A DNA stretch of 64,000 bases, from the NCBI RefSeq assembly GCF_042242105.1, contig NC_092012.1, forward strand, positions 14,541,223 through 14,605,222. The letters run 5' to 3'. Under the pieces are notes generated by a model that was not told the DNA's origin, did no database searches, and worked only from the letters and a program-made list of their open reading frames with translations. Origin of the DNA: Pempheris klunzingeri. Its lineage: Eukaryota > Chordata > Actinopteri > Acropomatiformes > Pempheridae. Positions within the stretch are counted from its first letter, which is position 1. Each line of letters starts with the position of its first letter. The translations under genes were made by a program, and so were the position numbers. Shown here one piece after another: positions 1-28,131 of the stretch.

Positions 1-1801
1 TCACATAAACTGATACTTATGTAATCATTTCAAATCTGGGTTTGAGAGATTAATAATATTACAGCAGTACACAGTAAATTTGTTGAATAATAAGACAGTG
101 AAGAAAGTTAAAACAGGAAATCTCAAACTACACAAAACCAAACTTCCTTAATAAATGTGCAATTTTAAGAGATTAAAGCAAAACTCTGTTAAATAATTTA
201 CCTGCATGTACATTCACTGCATCGACGTCTCTGGTAACCGTCCAGAAAGTTTTTAAGCAGCAGCAATAAGTTACCTTTGTACACAGGCAAAAATAAAAAC
301 ATCTAAAAGAAAAAAAAAAAAAAATCTGTAAGCCTTCATAGCACAGGACAAAACTAGCAATTCAAAATGATTTAAAGAACAGAAAATAACAACATAAATC
401 AGGCATCATAATGCATTTTTCCTGGTGAAGAATGGAAGCAATAAAATGCAAGGCAAGTCATGGATACCTCAGGCCGTTGGCAGTCTCATTGAGGGCACTG
501 GTGTATGGTATGGAAAACATCTCCAGTTCTATACTGGAGCAAACAATATTGTGGGGTGGAGACGTACTCACCTAGAAGTACATTATCATCACCATACTCA
601 AAACTTGAGAACCCATCTCACCCTGGGTTTTACATTTACCAACAAAGATGATTCTGTTTGGCTTTTCACTGACTATTCTGGGCTGCATGTGTCTTACCAT
701 AAAGCTGGCATAATCCTCATTCACTCAATAAACAAAAATACTAGTTTAAAATTGGGTAACGCTTGGGGTTCGGCATCCTGCAGTTTAGATGTCTTGTGAG
801 GAACTATTATATCACCTTAATCCGCTCTGTGCAAATTACAGTGGCAAAGAGCTGCTTTAGGCTACTAATGTGAACAGAAATGGGTGAAAATAAAAAGGCC
901 TATTTTGTGGCAGAGGATCCAGGCACCTTTCGAGGAAGAACATGGGAACTTACCCACATGTCGACAAAAGTAGCACTTACTAAGATCATTCACAACATTT
1001 TTCTTCAGCACAGTTTCAGTCTTTCCTCACACTGCATATGTTTGCCGAGGCAAGCACCAGGTAGCAAAATTGACTTTTTAAAGACTAAAATCCAGTAAAC
1101 AGTAGTGTGACAGTTATTGCTGTGGTGGTACACTTCATTGGATCGAAATAAGACAGAAGCAAAAGTTAAAATAAAAATTAAAAAGGGAGCGGAACTTAAA
1201 AGGTGCTACAGACAGGATGTAGTTGTTGATATGCTACTGCCAAAGCAAACATAATAATTGTAGAAGTTGTTCCAGTATGTAAAAAAAAAAACCAAAACAA
1301 AAAAACACAAATGTTACTGATGACACTGCTTTAGAAACGTAGGCCATATGGAACAATTTTCATAATATAAAAAAAAAAAAAATAAAAAAATCCAAGTATC
1401 AGAATAAGGTGTTTTACTGTACAACATCCTACGAGTAGCACCTTTAATATTCTGGCAATAATCATACAATAATGAACAGTGCCATAAATAAACAAAAAAC
1501 CCAAATTCTCTCATTTACAAGATGTGCCACTAACGTCAACATAATTCACAGAAACCAAAAAAAAAAAACCTGTGCAAGCAGCGGTCAGTTTATACTTTAC
1601 TTAATATCAGGGACAACCCACCACTGCATGCGTTTTGTGGTACATGAGTGCTTGTCGTGCCGGAGGTCCGAGACTCTCCCACCGGCGGCAGCTGTGTACG
1701 AGAACGGTGAAGCAACTTGGTTAATAGCTGCATGTTCCTGAGCCGAGAGGAAGGGGATGTCGGGACCAGCCAGCAGATGAGGTGCTGAGGTGCTTGGTGT
1801 G
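1..1801 (-). other. Downstream flank / probable 3' UTR of tmem41b
   Basis: No coding exon was found here on either strand. The DNA is AT-rich and, read on the minus strand, rich in T tracts, as expected for a long vertebrate 3' UTR downstream of the tmem41b stop codon. A variant polyadenylation hexamer (ATTAAA, minus strand) lies at 1443-1448, which would give a UTR of about 350 nt. I saw no clear AATAAA on the minus strand closer to the stop, so the true end is unknown and may lie further left. A 124-codon open frame on the plus strand at 425-799 has no recognisable domain and looks like chance. Confidence 0.45.
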
Positions 1802-4800
1802 CTACTCTAGCTTCTTCTGCAGCTTTTTCTGGAAGCAGACGGGCAGGATCGAGAGCACGGCGAGCACACCGAGCACAGCCAGAGAGTTCCAGGATACTGC
1901 CTCGCCAGCTGTGGTCAGTTTGTACAGTGTTGTACCGGCGTTGATCGCTACAAAGGACGGCGGCGCCACTCCTGTGAATCGGCCAGGTGGAATGCAGGTG
2001 AGTCGGCGACAACAAATAGTGCCAAAACAAAATCTGAGGGAAAACAGAGAGCCTTACCGAGAAAGGTGCCGATGAAGAAAACCCCCAAAGGCACATTGAT
2101 GACAGGTGAGGTGATGTTGATGAACCAGTTGGGAAGAAACGGGGTTATCCTCAGGAAGATGATGTAATTGATTAAATGGTCTCGATGTTTGTCAACCTGA
2201 AAGCAAAATGGCAGCAGAATGTTTCTTAAGTCATATCTCCTGAATTGCTTCTATATTTGTTACACTGGTGCAAAATATTGCAATCCAATACAAAAGCTCC
2301 AATTATAAAAAATAAATCCATAACAAATCCAATTTGGGAAGTTTATAATCATCAGTTTTTGTTGATTTAACTGTTCTCTGATACAGAAACCTGTCTCAAG
2401 ATAGATATTGTAACTTTATAACATATAATGCAACGCAGCCATTGACTTTGGCGTTACATAATAAAACAGTATCAGTTCCTTTGTTAGTGCATTCATTTCA
2501 GCAACAGCTACTAAATTATGTATTATACCAGTATTACTTTTTGGAGAAACCACCTTAAGCCTTCAAATTTCCTTGGAGCTGAGATAAAGCATTGTACAGC
2601 AGAGCACTTGCAAATGTGCCTTACAAAATGGCAGGGGGAAAAAAAACCATCCAAACAGAAAGGTTTTTACCTGCTGGGACCATTTCTGTGCTCTCTCTGA
2701 GAGATATTTGTAGACCATGGGTCTGCCCACCAGATATGACAGCATATAGCAGAAGGAAGCCCCCAGGCCAGAGCACTGCAACACACAAAGCACATGATGG
2801 CTGACAGGACTCGCTGTGGTCCATTCTGTCACACGCTAACCACTGCCCTTCCTGCTTCTCGTGGTAAAAAACATCACGTTTTAGTGTCGGTCTGTCAGAA
2901 TCTAAGAGGAAGAACAATCACCATGTTTTTGCAGAGGAGAAGAAACAAATGAAATCAAACGAGGCTATAACGCCACATGACACTTTGTACACACGACATC
3001 TATCGCTTGTCTGTCCCTCCTCTTGAAATGATTTGAACGTCACAGATATACTCACTGTTTGTGCACTGAAGGAAACTATTTCTGTGCACAGTTGTTCCTT
3101 ACACATCACAACATTTGCTTTTAAATCGCACGTCACGTTGTTCTTCCTTACTCACCAAGCACACTAAGAAAAGAGCCAAGGGGAAAGGGTAAAGATACCC
3201 AGAGAGGATGCTGAGGAAGATAGATCCAGGGATTGCAAATGTCTGGAGGCTGTCAAAAGTGTCAAGGTTAATGGCTGCTAAAACAATCCAATTATAACAC
3301 ACATTTAATAGCAATAGTGAATACATCAAAAGGATATTCCTCTACGCGATCAAGCGTGCTGATCTTTCTGTAGGATCTTTGATTTGATTTCTCGAGCTAA
3401 TTTGTCTTTATATTAGAAAAGGTCAACTAAACCAGTATTAGCAATTGGTCATCTTTTGTCTAGAATTTAAGCAGTTTAAGATTTGACCTTCTGCACATCC
3501 CAGCCAATGCTCACGGACACTTCTTTACATGAGATTCGGCATGAGTTGGAGCCAAAATTTCAGCATCATCATCATCATGAGTTGCTTTGGTAGATTCAAC
3601 ACTCATGTGAATATTACTATACTATTACTATTACTATTAATATTATACTATATTTCGAGCTGACAGTTTCTCATGGAGGGGATGCTGCTTGACAGATTTT
3701 GTAAGCAAAGTTGAGATACATTTTTCCAAAAGGTGTGTATGTTTTTCTCCAAGGATACAAAATATATGTTGCAAAGTAGGCCACCAACACTTGGGTGTAG
3801 TATGTGTCTTTGTATTTGGACAGCACCGTCCCCAAAGCTTTGGCATCGTCCATGTCTTTAGGGATCTTGATTTTCTCCATTTCATCACTGAAATAAAATA
3901 AAATTCAAATCTTCAGTCACACATACAGTATTTGACACACACATGCTGCCAGAACAGCTTCATTATGCCTTCTACAAGCCATTATTCACCATTCAGAGAC
4001 TACAGGTTTCATGATGTGAATGATGGTCTACATACTGTTATATGTATATTACCAAAACTCACGTCAAAATGATTTTTGACAACAGAAATACTGGCAAACT
4101 CAGGAACCTCATGCAATCTAAGGATTGAAGAAAAGTCAACCATCCACTACTGTTTTGTGTCAGTCTCATTTGCTGCCTCAGTCAGTCTGCACTAGATTGT
4201 CTCAGAGTGAGCCAGGCCTCTGCTGCAAAGCTCCTAACAACAGCATTATGTAGATCTAGCAATGCACCTGATTGGTTACCTGTTAACTTAAGGATTTACT
4301 GCAATGATTTACCAGGTCATTCCACGTCCAGGCTGAAAACTAAAGGTGAACAAGATTTTGCAACAGCCTGCCTTAAAATCTCCACATTAGCTAAACGTTT
4401 TCCAATGAAATAATTGTCTGATTAATTCTGTTATATTCTGTAACTTGTACATGTCTATGTTATAGCCTTCATACTACCTGGTCTTCTCCCTCTCCGGTCT
4501 CTTTGTAAAGTAATATGTAACTATCGTTTTTCAACGTAAATAAACAGGGTTAAAGCACCCAGTAACATTACCTTGGTCAAAAGCATCAACAAAATGATGA
4601 CAGTTTTGCATTTAGTACAAACTATAACCAAATCATAACCTTTGCTGCACTACAGTAACAATTTTTTTTTTTAAATATTTGTCAGTCTATTCTATTACCA
4701 CACATCACTTTTCAGGCCTTGTTGCTGCTTAATATTCATGCATCTTCCACATGAAAAGTGGCAGCATGGAGTTAATTTTAGTAATGATTAACATATCATG

Positions 4801-6873
4801 GTGAATCAAGCAAACAAAAATAAGTGTGGAATTAACTTTTTAAACAAACACTTATTGTATTACTTGTGAATTTTAAAAAAGTCTTCATTTCCAGTGATGG
4901 ACATCGTCTTCACCCCCGTTTAACCAAGTGTAATAATCCATAAAGCAGCTTACTCAGGAAGTTCTGGGAAGTTCCTGTAGACTAGGTACATGACTGAAGC
5001 AGAGCAGGTGAAGATGGACACCAGAATCAGGAGAGACATGCGTGCTGAGCCCCCGGCAGTATGCTCAGCCTCTGTGGGGGAAAAGAATAAGTTATTTTCC
5101 AAAAAAAAAAAAGAGTCTACAATGAAAACAGACCACAGCCTCGTGTAATTTGCTTATGAGTTTTGCATCACTTGTTCAAGCCCCTACAGGGAACTGAGTC
5201 TCCCCCTTGAGACAGACTCCGGGTATTTCAGAGATGGCCTGTTACGTTGAACTTTCAGTAAACACTCTGTGGCTGGAGACAACTGTAATGTTGGTTAATT
5301 TCAGCAATTTAGGGTATATAGCTTTTTGTTTTTCTGTTTCATTTTTTTTACCAACTACAGCACTCTAGAGATTTAGAGGCAAATTATGCATAACGAATTA
5401 ACACTAATTTTGGTGATAAACAAATTAACAAAGGAACTAGGGCAGCATGCTCCCATAAACATCGGCAAACTATTAATACATATTTCTCCTAGTGCATATG
5501 ACACTGGAAAATATTTATTGAAACTTTTGAAGTCATGGTTTCAGAAGTGGGTTTTTTTCCCCCCCATTTGATTTATTTCTTATTGGCCCACTTCTGGCTT
5601 ATCTGCAGTGTCTGTTCTGGGGTAAACAGACTTCAACACAAAGGAAGGGACTGGTGGCAGACCATAAACTTTTCCCCCATGTTTTTTGTTGTTATACCTA
5701 GACCAAATAGATATCTATCCTTAACTACTGTATATTTGAGTAGTTGAATAAAGTGATCTTTATTCTGCATTAATTTCTGCATTTCCTGTTGTCTGTTTAA
5801 CTTTTGGCAAACATGTCATCAGCAGTGGTGTAATGCAAGTGTGTACATTTTCTCACGTACTGCACTTAAGTGTGGTTTTGTGGTGTACATGAGTATTTCC
5901 TATTTCCCACTTTATACCAATATTCCACCAAAATACAGAGGGAAATTTTATATTTTTTACTCCACAACATTTATCTTACAGTTGTAGATACTAGTTACTT
6001 TACAAATCAAATACATTTCATACACATGACGTGAAAAACGTATAAAGCATGGTGCATTCCTACAGATTAAACTTTGCAACAGCATATTACATTGTTGAAA
6101 TTAGCTGTGCATTGACCAAATGCATCAGTAAAATGCTTCTTTATGTAATAATAAAACATTCAAAAGAGCTTATCTGCATTGTGTGCATTCATTTTGGATA
6201 CTTTCAGTGTACACAATCATTACAATAGTTACTTCAAGTAACACTTTGTATGCAGGTCTTTGGAGTATTTCTTCACTGTCGTGTTACTTTTAGTAGAGTA
6301 GAGGATCTGAATACTTCCCCCACCACTGGACACTGGACAGGCTTTGTTGATTAAAGCTCCAATATAGCCAATATAAACATTCAAAGATTTCAGATGTTCC
6401 TCTAATTATATGTTTGGGGTAAATAAATCAAATATACCACCGTACTAACACCCTCTAACAGGCTTTGGAGTGCATTTGATCTACTTCAACACGACAGCGT
6501 TCAATGTTTTTCCATTTGCTATGCTGTTACTAAGCTAACGCTAAGCTAAGCTAATTTTCGCTAGCTGTCAGTGTCACAGCCACAGATCTTAATAAACAGT
6601 TTCTGGTTAGGGTTAGGGTTAGGACAGCTGACATTAGCTCCTGTTCTCCAATCCACAGTGACCTTAGAGCAGAAACGACGCTGCTGTCATGTCGTTATAT
6701 TGCTCAACCTTAAACTATGTGTGTCACCCGCAGGTACCCGCTTCCCCCCACCTTACATTCAGACAGCACCCACCTTCCGGGCCCTGAGAGTCGGCAGCAA
6801 CAGCCGCCTTCACCTCCTCCTGGGCCGAGGACAAGCCGTCGGTCTCTCGTCTTTCTCTCCGCTTTTTGGCCAT
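1802..6873 (-). CDS. tmem41b: Transmembrane protein 41B (ER lipid scramblase), complete
   Basis: Coding exons, minus strand in transcript order: 6873-6774, 5071-4954, 3887-3759, 3249-3156, 2775-2671, 2196-2058, 1971-1802. They total 855 bp and 284 aa with a TAG stop; human TMEM41B is 291 aa. All introns are GT-AG and the phases close. The protein has a basic N-terminus, a first membrane segment around residues 48-68, and a VTT/DedA (SNARE-associated) domain from about residue 115 (FAIPGSIFLSILSG), through a glycine-rich re-entrant segment (GLGASFCYMLSYLVGRP), to FLRITPFLPNW near residue 200. It ends in a lysine-rich tail (QKKLQKKLE). In the family this protein scrambles phospholipids in the ER membrane with VMP1 and supports autophagosome and lipoprotein formation. 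The start ATG is the only in-frame one in exon 1. Identity is secure; the weakest point is the short exon 1. Confidence 0.95.
4180..4445 (+). mobile_element. L2-type LINE relic (C-terminal ORF2 piece)
   Basis: Lies in tmem41b intron 2, opposite in strand to the gene. The translated remnant contains ASAAKLLT, DWLPVNLRI and SRLKTKGEQDFATA, matching the order of motifs at the C-terminus of L2/Maui-like reverse transcriptase ORFs (NAAARLLT, HWLPV.FRI, RLKTKGDRAF). The middle is deleted and the frame is too damaged to be active. It is followed by an AT-rich 3' segment resembling the element's tail. Confidence 0.6.
5823..6328 (+). mobile_element. CAGTGGTG...CACCACTG teleost repeat, near full length
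   Basis: A 506-bp element in tmem41b intron 1, bounded by CAGTGGTG at 5823 and its reverse complement CACCACTG at 6321-6328. Its ends carry the family's typical phrases: ACTGCACTTAAGT on the left and GGATCTGAATACTTC on the right. It looks like a non-autonomous DNA element with no coding capacity. I could not see a convincing target-site duplication. At least six other copies or fragments occur in this window. Confidence 0.7.
6605..6623 (+). repeat. Short (GGTTAG)3 telomere-like tract
   Basis: Three units of GGTTAG in tmem41b intron 1, 150 bp from exon 1. It is too short to be an interstitial telomere of significance; it may be a chance microsatellite. Confidence 0.8.
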
Positions 6874-7060
6874 TTTCTGGGATAAAACTTGAGGTCAGCT
6901 GAGGTTCCGATGTGTGTCTGTGTGTGTAACAGCAACAGCCGGCTGCTGACACGTTACACAGTTTGACCTTTTACCTTCACACCCAGCGGCAAACCTCGGC
7001 CCGTCCGCCACAGCGCCCCCTGCAGTCCCACGGTGGTGGTGGTGGTGTGGTGACAGTCAG
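6874..7060 (-). promoter_or_regulatory. Probable tmem41b 5' UTR and promoter region
   Basis: GC-rich sequence immediately upstream of the tmem41b ATG on the minus strand, with several CpGs and no TATA box that I can see. It contains a CTCF-like site (7008-7028) and a (GGT)n run at 7031-7050. The transcription start cannot be placed from sequence alone. Confidence 0.5.
7008..7028 (-). promoter_or_regulatory. Candidate CTCF binding site
   Basis: The minus strand reads GCAGGGGGCGCTG inside this span, a close match to the central part of the vertebrate CTCF consensus (CCAGGGGGCGCTA type). It lies about 135 bp upstream of the tmem41b start codon, in the divergent interval between tmem41b and ipo7, a sensible place for an insulator. 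Occupancy is inference. Confidence 0.5.
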
Positions 7061-7209
7061 GCCCCTGAACAGGGACATGCTTTCTTCTTACCTACAGCTA
7101 CAGGTACAATTTAAGGTAAATGTAGGCTATTTTACCTGAGCACAGAAGCTGTATTAAACTGCCAAACAGTATAGGAAATCTGATTTTAAATGATTAATCA
7201 ATTTATTTC

Positions 7210-7266
7210 AGAATCAGAATCAGAATCAACTTTATTGGCCAAGTGTGTAAACACATACAAGGAAGT
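7210..7266 (+). mobile_element. Fragment of a teleost retroelement 3' region
   Basis: Contains GAATCAGAATCAGAATC followed by AACTTTATTGGCCAAGTG, a phrase found many times in fish genomes at the ends of interspersed repeats. Only about 57 bp are recognisable. It sits in the intergenic region upstream of tmem41b, next to another repeat fragment. Confidence 0.5.
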
Positions 7267-7449
7267 GTATATATATCGATATACATGAGGTAGGTAGGAT
7301 ATGGGTGTATTCAGTATAGTGTTCAATAGTCACTCAGTTGAGAAAACAATCTTTTTCTTCAAACCAAAGAAAGAAAGAAAGAAAGAATAACCAGCAGATT
7401 AACCTATAATTGAATTTAATCCTGAGTTGCAGCCCCTTTACAAAACAGC

Positions 7450-7559
7450 CAAAATTAGCTCCAGAAGTAAAATTCTGTAATCTGTTGGACTTTTATTAGT
7501 ATTGGAGTGTTTGCAGAGTGTGGTGTTGGTAAAAGATCTTAATACTTCCTCCACCACTG
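7450..7559 (+). mobile_element. CAGTGGTG-family repeat, right-end fragment
   Basis: Ends with AATACTTCCTCCACCACTG, the right terminus of the same family as 5823-6328, preceded by the family's AAAATTAGCTCC phrase. The left end is missing. Confidence 0.6.
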
Positions 7560-7654
7560 TGAGGTAGGAACTGAGATTTAAGAGCTGACTCTCAGCTATT
7601 CGTGCTGTAGGAGGTGTTTACATGATGGACGAGCATTGCACCATTGAAGAAATA

Positions 7655-8110
7655 AGAACTCAGATCGTTGATTTAAGAGAAAGTAGAAATACTGCAGGGT
7701 AAAAATGTTCTGTTACAAGTCAAACGTGTTGAAAGTCATGGATTTAAACACTTAAAGTAGTAAAAGCATACAACTCAATATGCAGAAGGGCCCATTTCAG
7801 ATTATGTTACTGGATTATGATCATTGATGGATTAATGAGTAAATCACTTTAATGATGCAGTTGATGAAAATGGGGATGATTTTATTTACTTTATTTACTT
7901 GTTGCTAACTTATAATAACTCATAATCATATACTATAATCTATAACTTTTTTTATTCTATAATGCTTTATATTTTGTATTGATTATCTAAATCTGCAAGG
8001 CAACTAAAGGTATCAAATCAATTTATTGAAGTAAAATGTATAATATGTGCTTCCAAAACGTTGAGGAGGTGAAACATAAAGTTACATGGAGATACACGAG
8101 TAAAGACCTT
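7655..8110 (-). mobile_element. CAGTGGTG-family repeat, inverted copy
   Basis: On the minus strand this holds family phrases in order: GTAAAAATGTTCTGTTACAAG near 7700 as written on plus, ATGCAGAAGGGCCCATTTCAG near 7780, and a degraded end near 8090-8110 (ATACACGAGTAAAG). Edges are approximate and the termini have decayed. Confidence 0.5.
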
Positions 8111-9960
8111 TATTACTCAGCTCAGCTTATTTAACAGCTTCATCCAGCCTATTTGCACATTAAGGTTTTCATTACAAAGATGCAAAGATGAGCATAAAAA
8201 CATGGCTCATATTTACAGACCAAACTGCCTACGAGTACAAAAGTAGTCGTATTTGGCTCCAACTCGATCATTAAAATGCTACTTACATGTTCATTAATCT
8301 GCAATGATCATGCAATGATGCAATCTGATATAATATGACTGACAGAGAAACTCTGCTCCATAAAGAAGATTTTTACTGTTAGTGTTTCCACATGTTCTGA
8401 ACATTTTGCGTACTTGTTTTTGAATATTTTTACAAAGTTTTGTTGCTACTTTTGCTCTGGTAAAAGTTCTCCCTATTACGTCCACCAAAGCCATGTTTAT
8501 AGTACCCATTTTGAACAATGCAGTAGGGTAATGATAGGGCTACAATTTCACTGTTCACATGGGAAAACAAATAATCTGCACTTCGTCCTTGTGGTTATTG
8601 TCCCTATAAAATGTAACATTGTCCAAATACCTACAGATTACTGAATGTTCAGTCCCCTAAAGAATGCGTCCTAAAGCTTTACTCCCTAAATAGTTGCCTC
8701 ATTCAGCCCAGTTACACAGTGAGCTGAAGTCCAATTGGACTCACTTTAGAGAACATGTTCCTCTCCTGTAAAATGTCAGACTTACACAAAGTCCATCTCT
8801 GGAAACTGGACATTTAATTCTAATCAGTATGATACGGCCATTAATAGTGTATATTCCTATTTGTTTGACAGAGAGGTACAATAACTAATCTATATCTAAG
8901 TGTGCGGAGTCACAAATATTGTTTAAGATTTTTGTTATAGTCAACATGAGTCTCACTTCAACTGTTCATTATTATGTACGTTCAGTTACTTAATATGTAA
9001 TTAACTCATTTTAAAGATCAGTAAAGAATCCTGAAATTCTGTAAAATCCTGCAAATATGCAACTTGACTTAGAGAACAAACTATTCAGAGCACTACTACT
9101 TCACTGTTGATCTCGAGGACAGATTGTTCGAACACATTACATCTCAGCTGTATTACATCTGTGCTGTATAGTTTTGTAGGAATAACATGCACATTATTCC
9201 TTTTATGGAGGAGAAGGAAGAGGAATAGTCTTTGTACAAGATGTAAAAGATGTAGAGCTGTCCTCGTCATCAGTCCTTCCCTTATTACTAATTACATGCC
9301 TTATTCCCTTATCCCTATTTCATACAGTCTATAGTCCTTGCAAATAGATAAATACAAGCATTAAGAAAACCCATATTGATCCCAGTGTCCGGTGCAGTCA
9401 TTTAGTGTATTTATTTCTGCGTGCTTCAGTTTTGTAGTAAAATGATTTATGAGACAATGGGAAAATTCATTATGACAGAATTTGCATATTTTACAACATT
9501 ATGCAAAATACTAAAGGAAATGTCTTCTAACTAGCAACAGAGACTAACTTTTGCATGGAATATCTTATTCTGCCATTCTTTATCAGCCTTTATTAAGTAT
9601 CTTTTTTTATTATAATGCCTTATTCAACAGTCACAAATAATGGGTATTGCAGCTCGATAATCTGAATAATTTTCTGATGTAGTTAAAGGTCACTTTGCAT
9701 CAATAATATTACACAAGTTTTATAGCTGGGATCGGGATCAAATGAGACTCGTAAAAAAACACAAACACATCATGCAGAGCTGAAATTCCCCAGTTCAGTG
9801 TGTGAACACGCCTTTAAGGTCTAAAGTGGATCTGTAATCTTTTTAGTACATTGAAATTAAATTATATTTTCTTAAATGAAAGCAGCCATAATAGATAGAT
9901 ACATAGATGCATACATACCATACCATTACATTATATAACATGAGTAGGTCGCACTAAAGT
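8111..9960. other. Intergenic DNA without recognisable genes
   Basis: AT-rich sequence between repeats and the ipo7 promoter. I see no exon-like open frames, no recognisable transposon and no RNA gene. A few short ATAG/ATAC runs lie near 9885-9915. Confidence 0.5.
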
Positions 9961-10167
9961 TATTGCAGGAAACTACAACTCCCATGGCTCTGCGGTCGCC
10001 GCCGGATGTTCGTGTTGCACAAATTTGGCGCTGATCTATCCGGGTACTTCATTCACTGCTTCCTTTCGCGCCGGGTAACCGGAGAGCTGTGCGTCCATGT
10101 GCGCAGTGACTGGGAATTGATAGACCTCTGAAATATTAAAATCCGAGCCCTTAACAGAGTTTTCATA
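9961..10167 (+). promoter_or_regulatory. ipo7 promoter and 5' UTR region
   Basis: A CpG-rich block (GGTCGCCGCCGG, TTCGCGCCGGG) directly upstream of the ipo7 start codon, with no TATA box, typical of a housekeeping gene. A ZNF143-like motif lies at 9972-9990. The start codon context is AATGGATCC. Confidence 0.6.
9972..9990 (+). promoter_or_regulatory. ZNF143 (Staf)-like promoter motif
   Basis: ACTACAACTCCCA matches the first 13 positions of the vertebrate ZNF143 site (ACTACAAYTCCCAGMATGC); the right half (TGGCTC) is weaker. It is 178-196 bp upstream of the ipo7 ATG, the usual distance for this promoter element. Confidence 0.55.
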
Positions 10168-25848
<15,681 letters not shown>

Positions 25849-27770
25849 GTCATCTGTTCTACTTTTTATTACTCTGTGACTGATTGTAGTGAAGTGAAAA
25901 AAAGCTTGTGTTGTTCCCTTAAGTAGTGGTTCCAGAACTGGTTCTTCTCAGTCATTCTTCAATCTGTCAAATGGGAAATAGCACCAGAAGATGTGGGAAA
26001 GCAACCAAAATGCAACCAATGGCTGGGGAAAACAAACCAAGAACTTGAGCACGATGCAAGAGAAGATGCTCTGAACAACGTTGTCTCCTGGAGCCCAGTG
26101 TGGAGGGGATACCATGACGGCAACTCTTTTGTTTTTTTTCCCACTTAAACAAATTTGGGGGATTAACAGTTAGAAATTGATAATGGGACTAAATATTTCA
26201 TTATCACTGTTGTGGCCAAATGGCTGTAATATGATTATACCTCTGGTAGTGGTGATATCTACGTTATTTTCTGCATAAACAAACACTCATGTTTATGTAC
26301 ATACAAGCCAAGGTTATTGATTTTTCAAGTAGCCTTGAAAAACAACCAGAGGCATTTGTAAGGTGTTAACGGCTGTATTCATATGTAGCATATTGGATAC
26401 TTCATAGCACTACGTGATGCCTGAGCTCTGTAAATTAATGACTAGCACTTTCATATTGTTCAGGTCTCCTAGCCTTCTGTATCAGACTGCAAATTTTTTA
26501 AATTGAAGACTATTTAAAATGAAAACAGCTGTAACTTTGTTACTTTGCAAGCGACTTCTGTAATGGCTGGTTGTCACGCATCTGGTTACAGAGAGGATCA
26601 GTGGGCAACTCGGAAACATTATTGATTTCAGGAAAACAGAGAATGCTCTTGGTGTTCAGTATGGCTACAGGACATGTGTTTTTGAGCACTGAAAGTACAA
26701 TTGAATACATCATTGAAGCATGTACAATTGGACTTATCGTGAAGGTCTCAAGCTTTTGGTTGATGTATGGATGAACCATCTATATATACAACAACATATT
26801 AAAAAAAGCTAAGGGAATCCATGACCTCGAGTGTTTCCTTAGAGGTATATTTTGTCTCCTTTAATTTGATTTTATTTTTTAAGTCACTTGTTAAAGAGTA
26901 CATGGTGTATTTGTACACACAAGCCTGTGTAGGTTTCCACATAACAGCTGATGCAAAAATGTAATCAATTAATACTATCAATACCAATTAATATCACACT
27001 TGCCAATTTGATCATAACATCTTCTTCAGGTCAGACAAGCAGCCCAGTGAGTTGTCCAGCCACCTGTAGAACAACGAAACAGGCACTGCAGTATAAACAG
27101 TGTGATTAAGCCCATAGCGAAGGCAGTTTTAACAAATTTTAATTCATCTCAGTTGGAAAAGCTCAGATCTAAATACAATGAACAGTGGCTGACTTACCTT
27201 TACCTGCCCCGGATCACTGTATTGGACATGTCAACTACTGTCATGACTTGGACACTTGAACACAACAGTTAATGCGAGTGCTTTTCCTACTATGAAGAGA
27301 GAAAATATCTACCATAAAAACAATGCCTGTTACCAAACTGTTCAGCAAAATCAGCTGACACGATGCCTTAATGTGGATCCTACTTCATTTCCTAATCTTG
27401 AGACCCTGTTTTATGTTAAAGTATAGTTTTAAGATTTTGTTTAATTTGTTTTTCTTTTGTTATATTCTGTATATTTCTTATGTACCATGTATAGTCTATC
27501 ATGCAGTAAGTCTGGTATTGTAGCTTTGAAAAACTGCAAGCATTGCATAGAGAATGGGAGGAACAGGGATTACTAGTGGGCCCCACATTAAAGGTCAAAT
27601 TTAGTTTCCCACCCTCAAAATGAATTGTTCATTTACCTTGTTAAGAGTTAAAGGGGCTTTTAAATGATCAGTGTACACTCCAAACAATCCATGCATTGCT
27701 AAAATAATCAGCAGAGGAATTCAAAATGAATGTCATAGAAAATAAATAAAATCCTTTTACATTAATGCAT
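25849..27770 (+). other. ipo7 3' UTR
   Basis: Follows the TGA stop of ipo7. No coding exons are visible. Two overlapping AATAAA hexamers at 27741-27750 give a plausible end about 1.9 kb after the stop. The stretch is AT-rich with no recognised repeats until the element fragment at 27830. Confidence 0.55.
27741..27750 (+). terminator. Candidate ipo7 polyadenylation signal
   Basis: AATAAATAAA gives two overlapping canonical hexamers. A T-rich stretch follows at about 27811-27829, as expected for a downstream element, although it is somewhat distant. Confidence 0.45.
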
Positions 27771-27829
27771 GAGTTTGCATGAGAATTGCATAAATTTACA
27801 TAAGTTAATTTCCTTTTTTTTTTTTTTTT

Positions 27830-27909
27830 AATGCAGGACAAGTACTCGTATTTTCAGTGTGCTATTAGTACTTTTACTCCTGAAGGATGTGAATACTTCC
27901 TCCACTAAA
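27830..27909 (+). mobile_element. CAGTGGTG-family repeat, right-end fragment
   Basis: AATGCAGGAC, then TTAGTACTTTTACTCC and GTGAATACTTCCTCCACTA match the right end of the family, with a decayed final CACCACTG. It lies just upstream of the swap70 promoter. Confidence 0.55.
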
Positions 27910-28131
27910 GGCACGCAGTTAGAGTTCGTGGTTCCTATGCTGTTGAGTTTGTGAAGAGAAAACAAACTGACTGGTTTTGGCAGCAGCTTAACATCGCTGT
28001 TGTACCACGGTGAAAACTAAGTAAGAGGTAAACGTTACGTGGCGCTGTCCTCACTCTGCGCCACCAACTGCGGGCTTGTGTCGCGGACAGTTGAAACCGC
28101 GCAGACACACGGTGACACACAGCCGGACAAA
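27910..28131 (+). promoter_or_regulatory. swap70 promoter and 5' UTR region
   Basis: Moderately GC-rich DNA with CpGs directly before the swap70 ATG (28132), including AACGTTACGTGG near 28032. No TATA box was recognised. The interval from the ipo7 polyadenylation signal to the swap70 ATG is under 400 bp, so promoter elements must lie close to the ipo7 3' end. Confidence 0.45.

Noticed and set aside
425..799. 124-codon plus-strand open frame beside tmem41b
   Set aside because: No domain, no promoter or splice context, and an atypical composition for a protein. It lies in the presumed 3' UTR region of tmem41b on the opposite strand.
1590..2096. 168-codon minus-strand open frame over tmem41b exons 6 and 7
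   Set aside because: It is in the wrong frame relative to the real exons and reads through an intron. The family sequence (VAPPSFVAI, LSILPVCFQKKL) is in another frame.
6605..6623. Interstitial telomere
   Set aside because: Only three GGTTAG units, too few to mark a fusion or telomere remnant.
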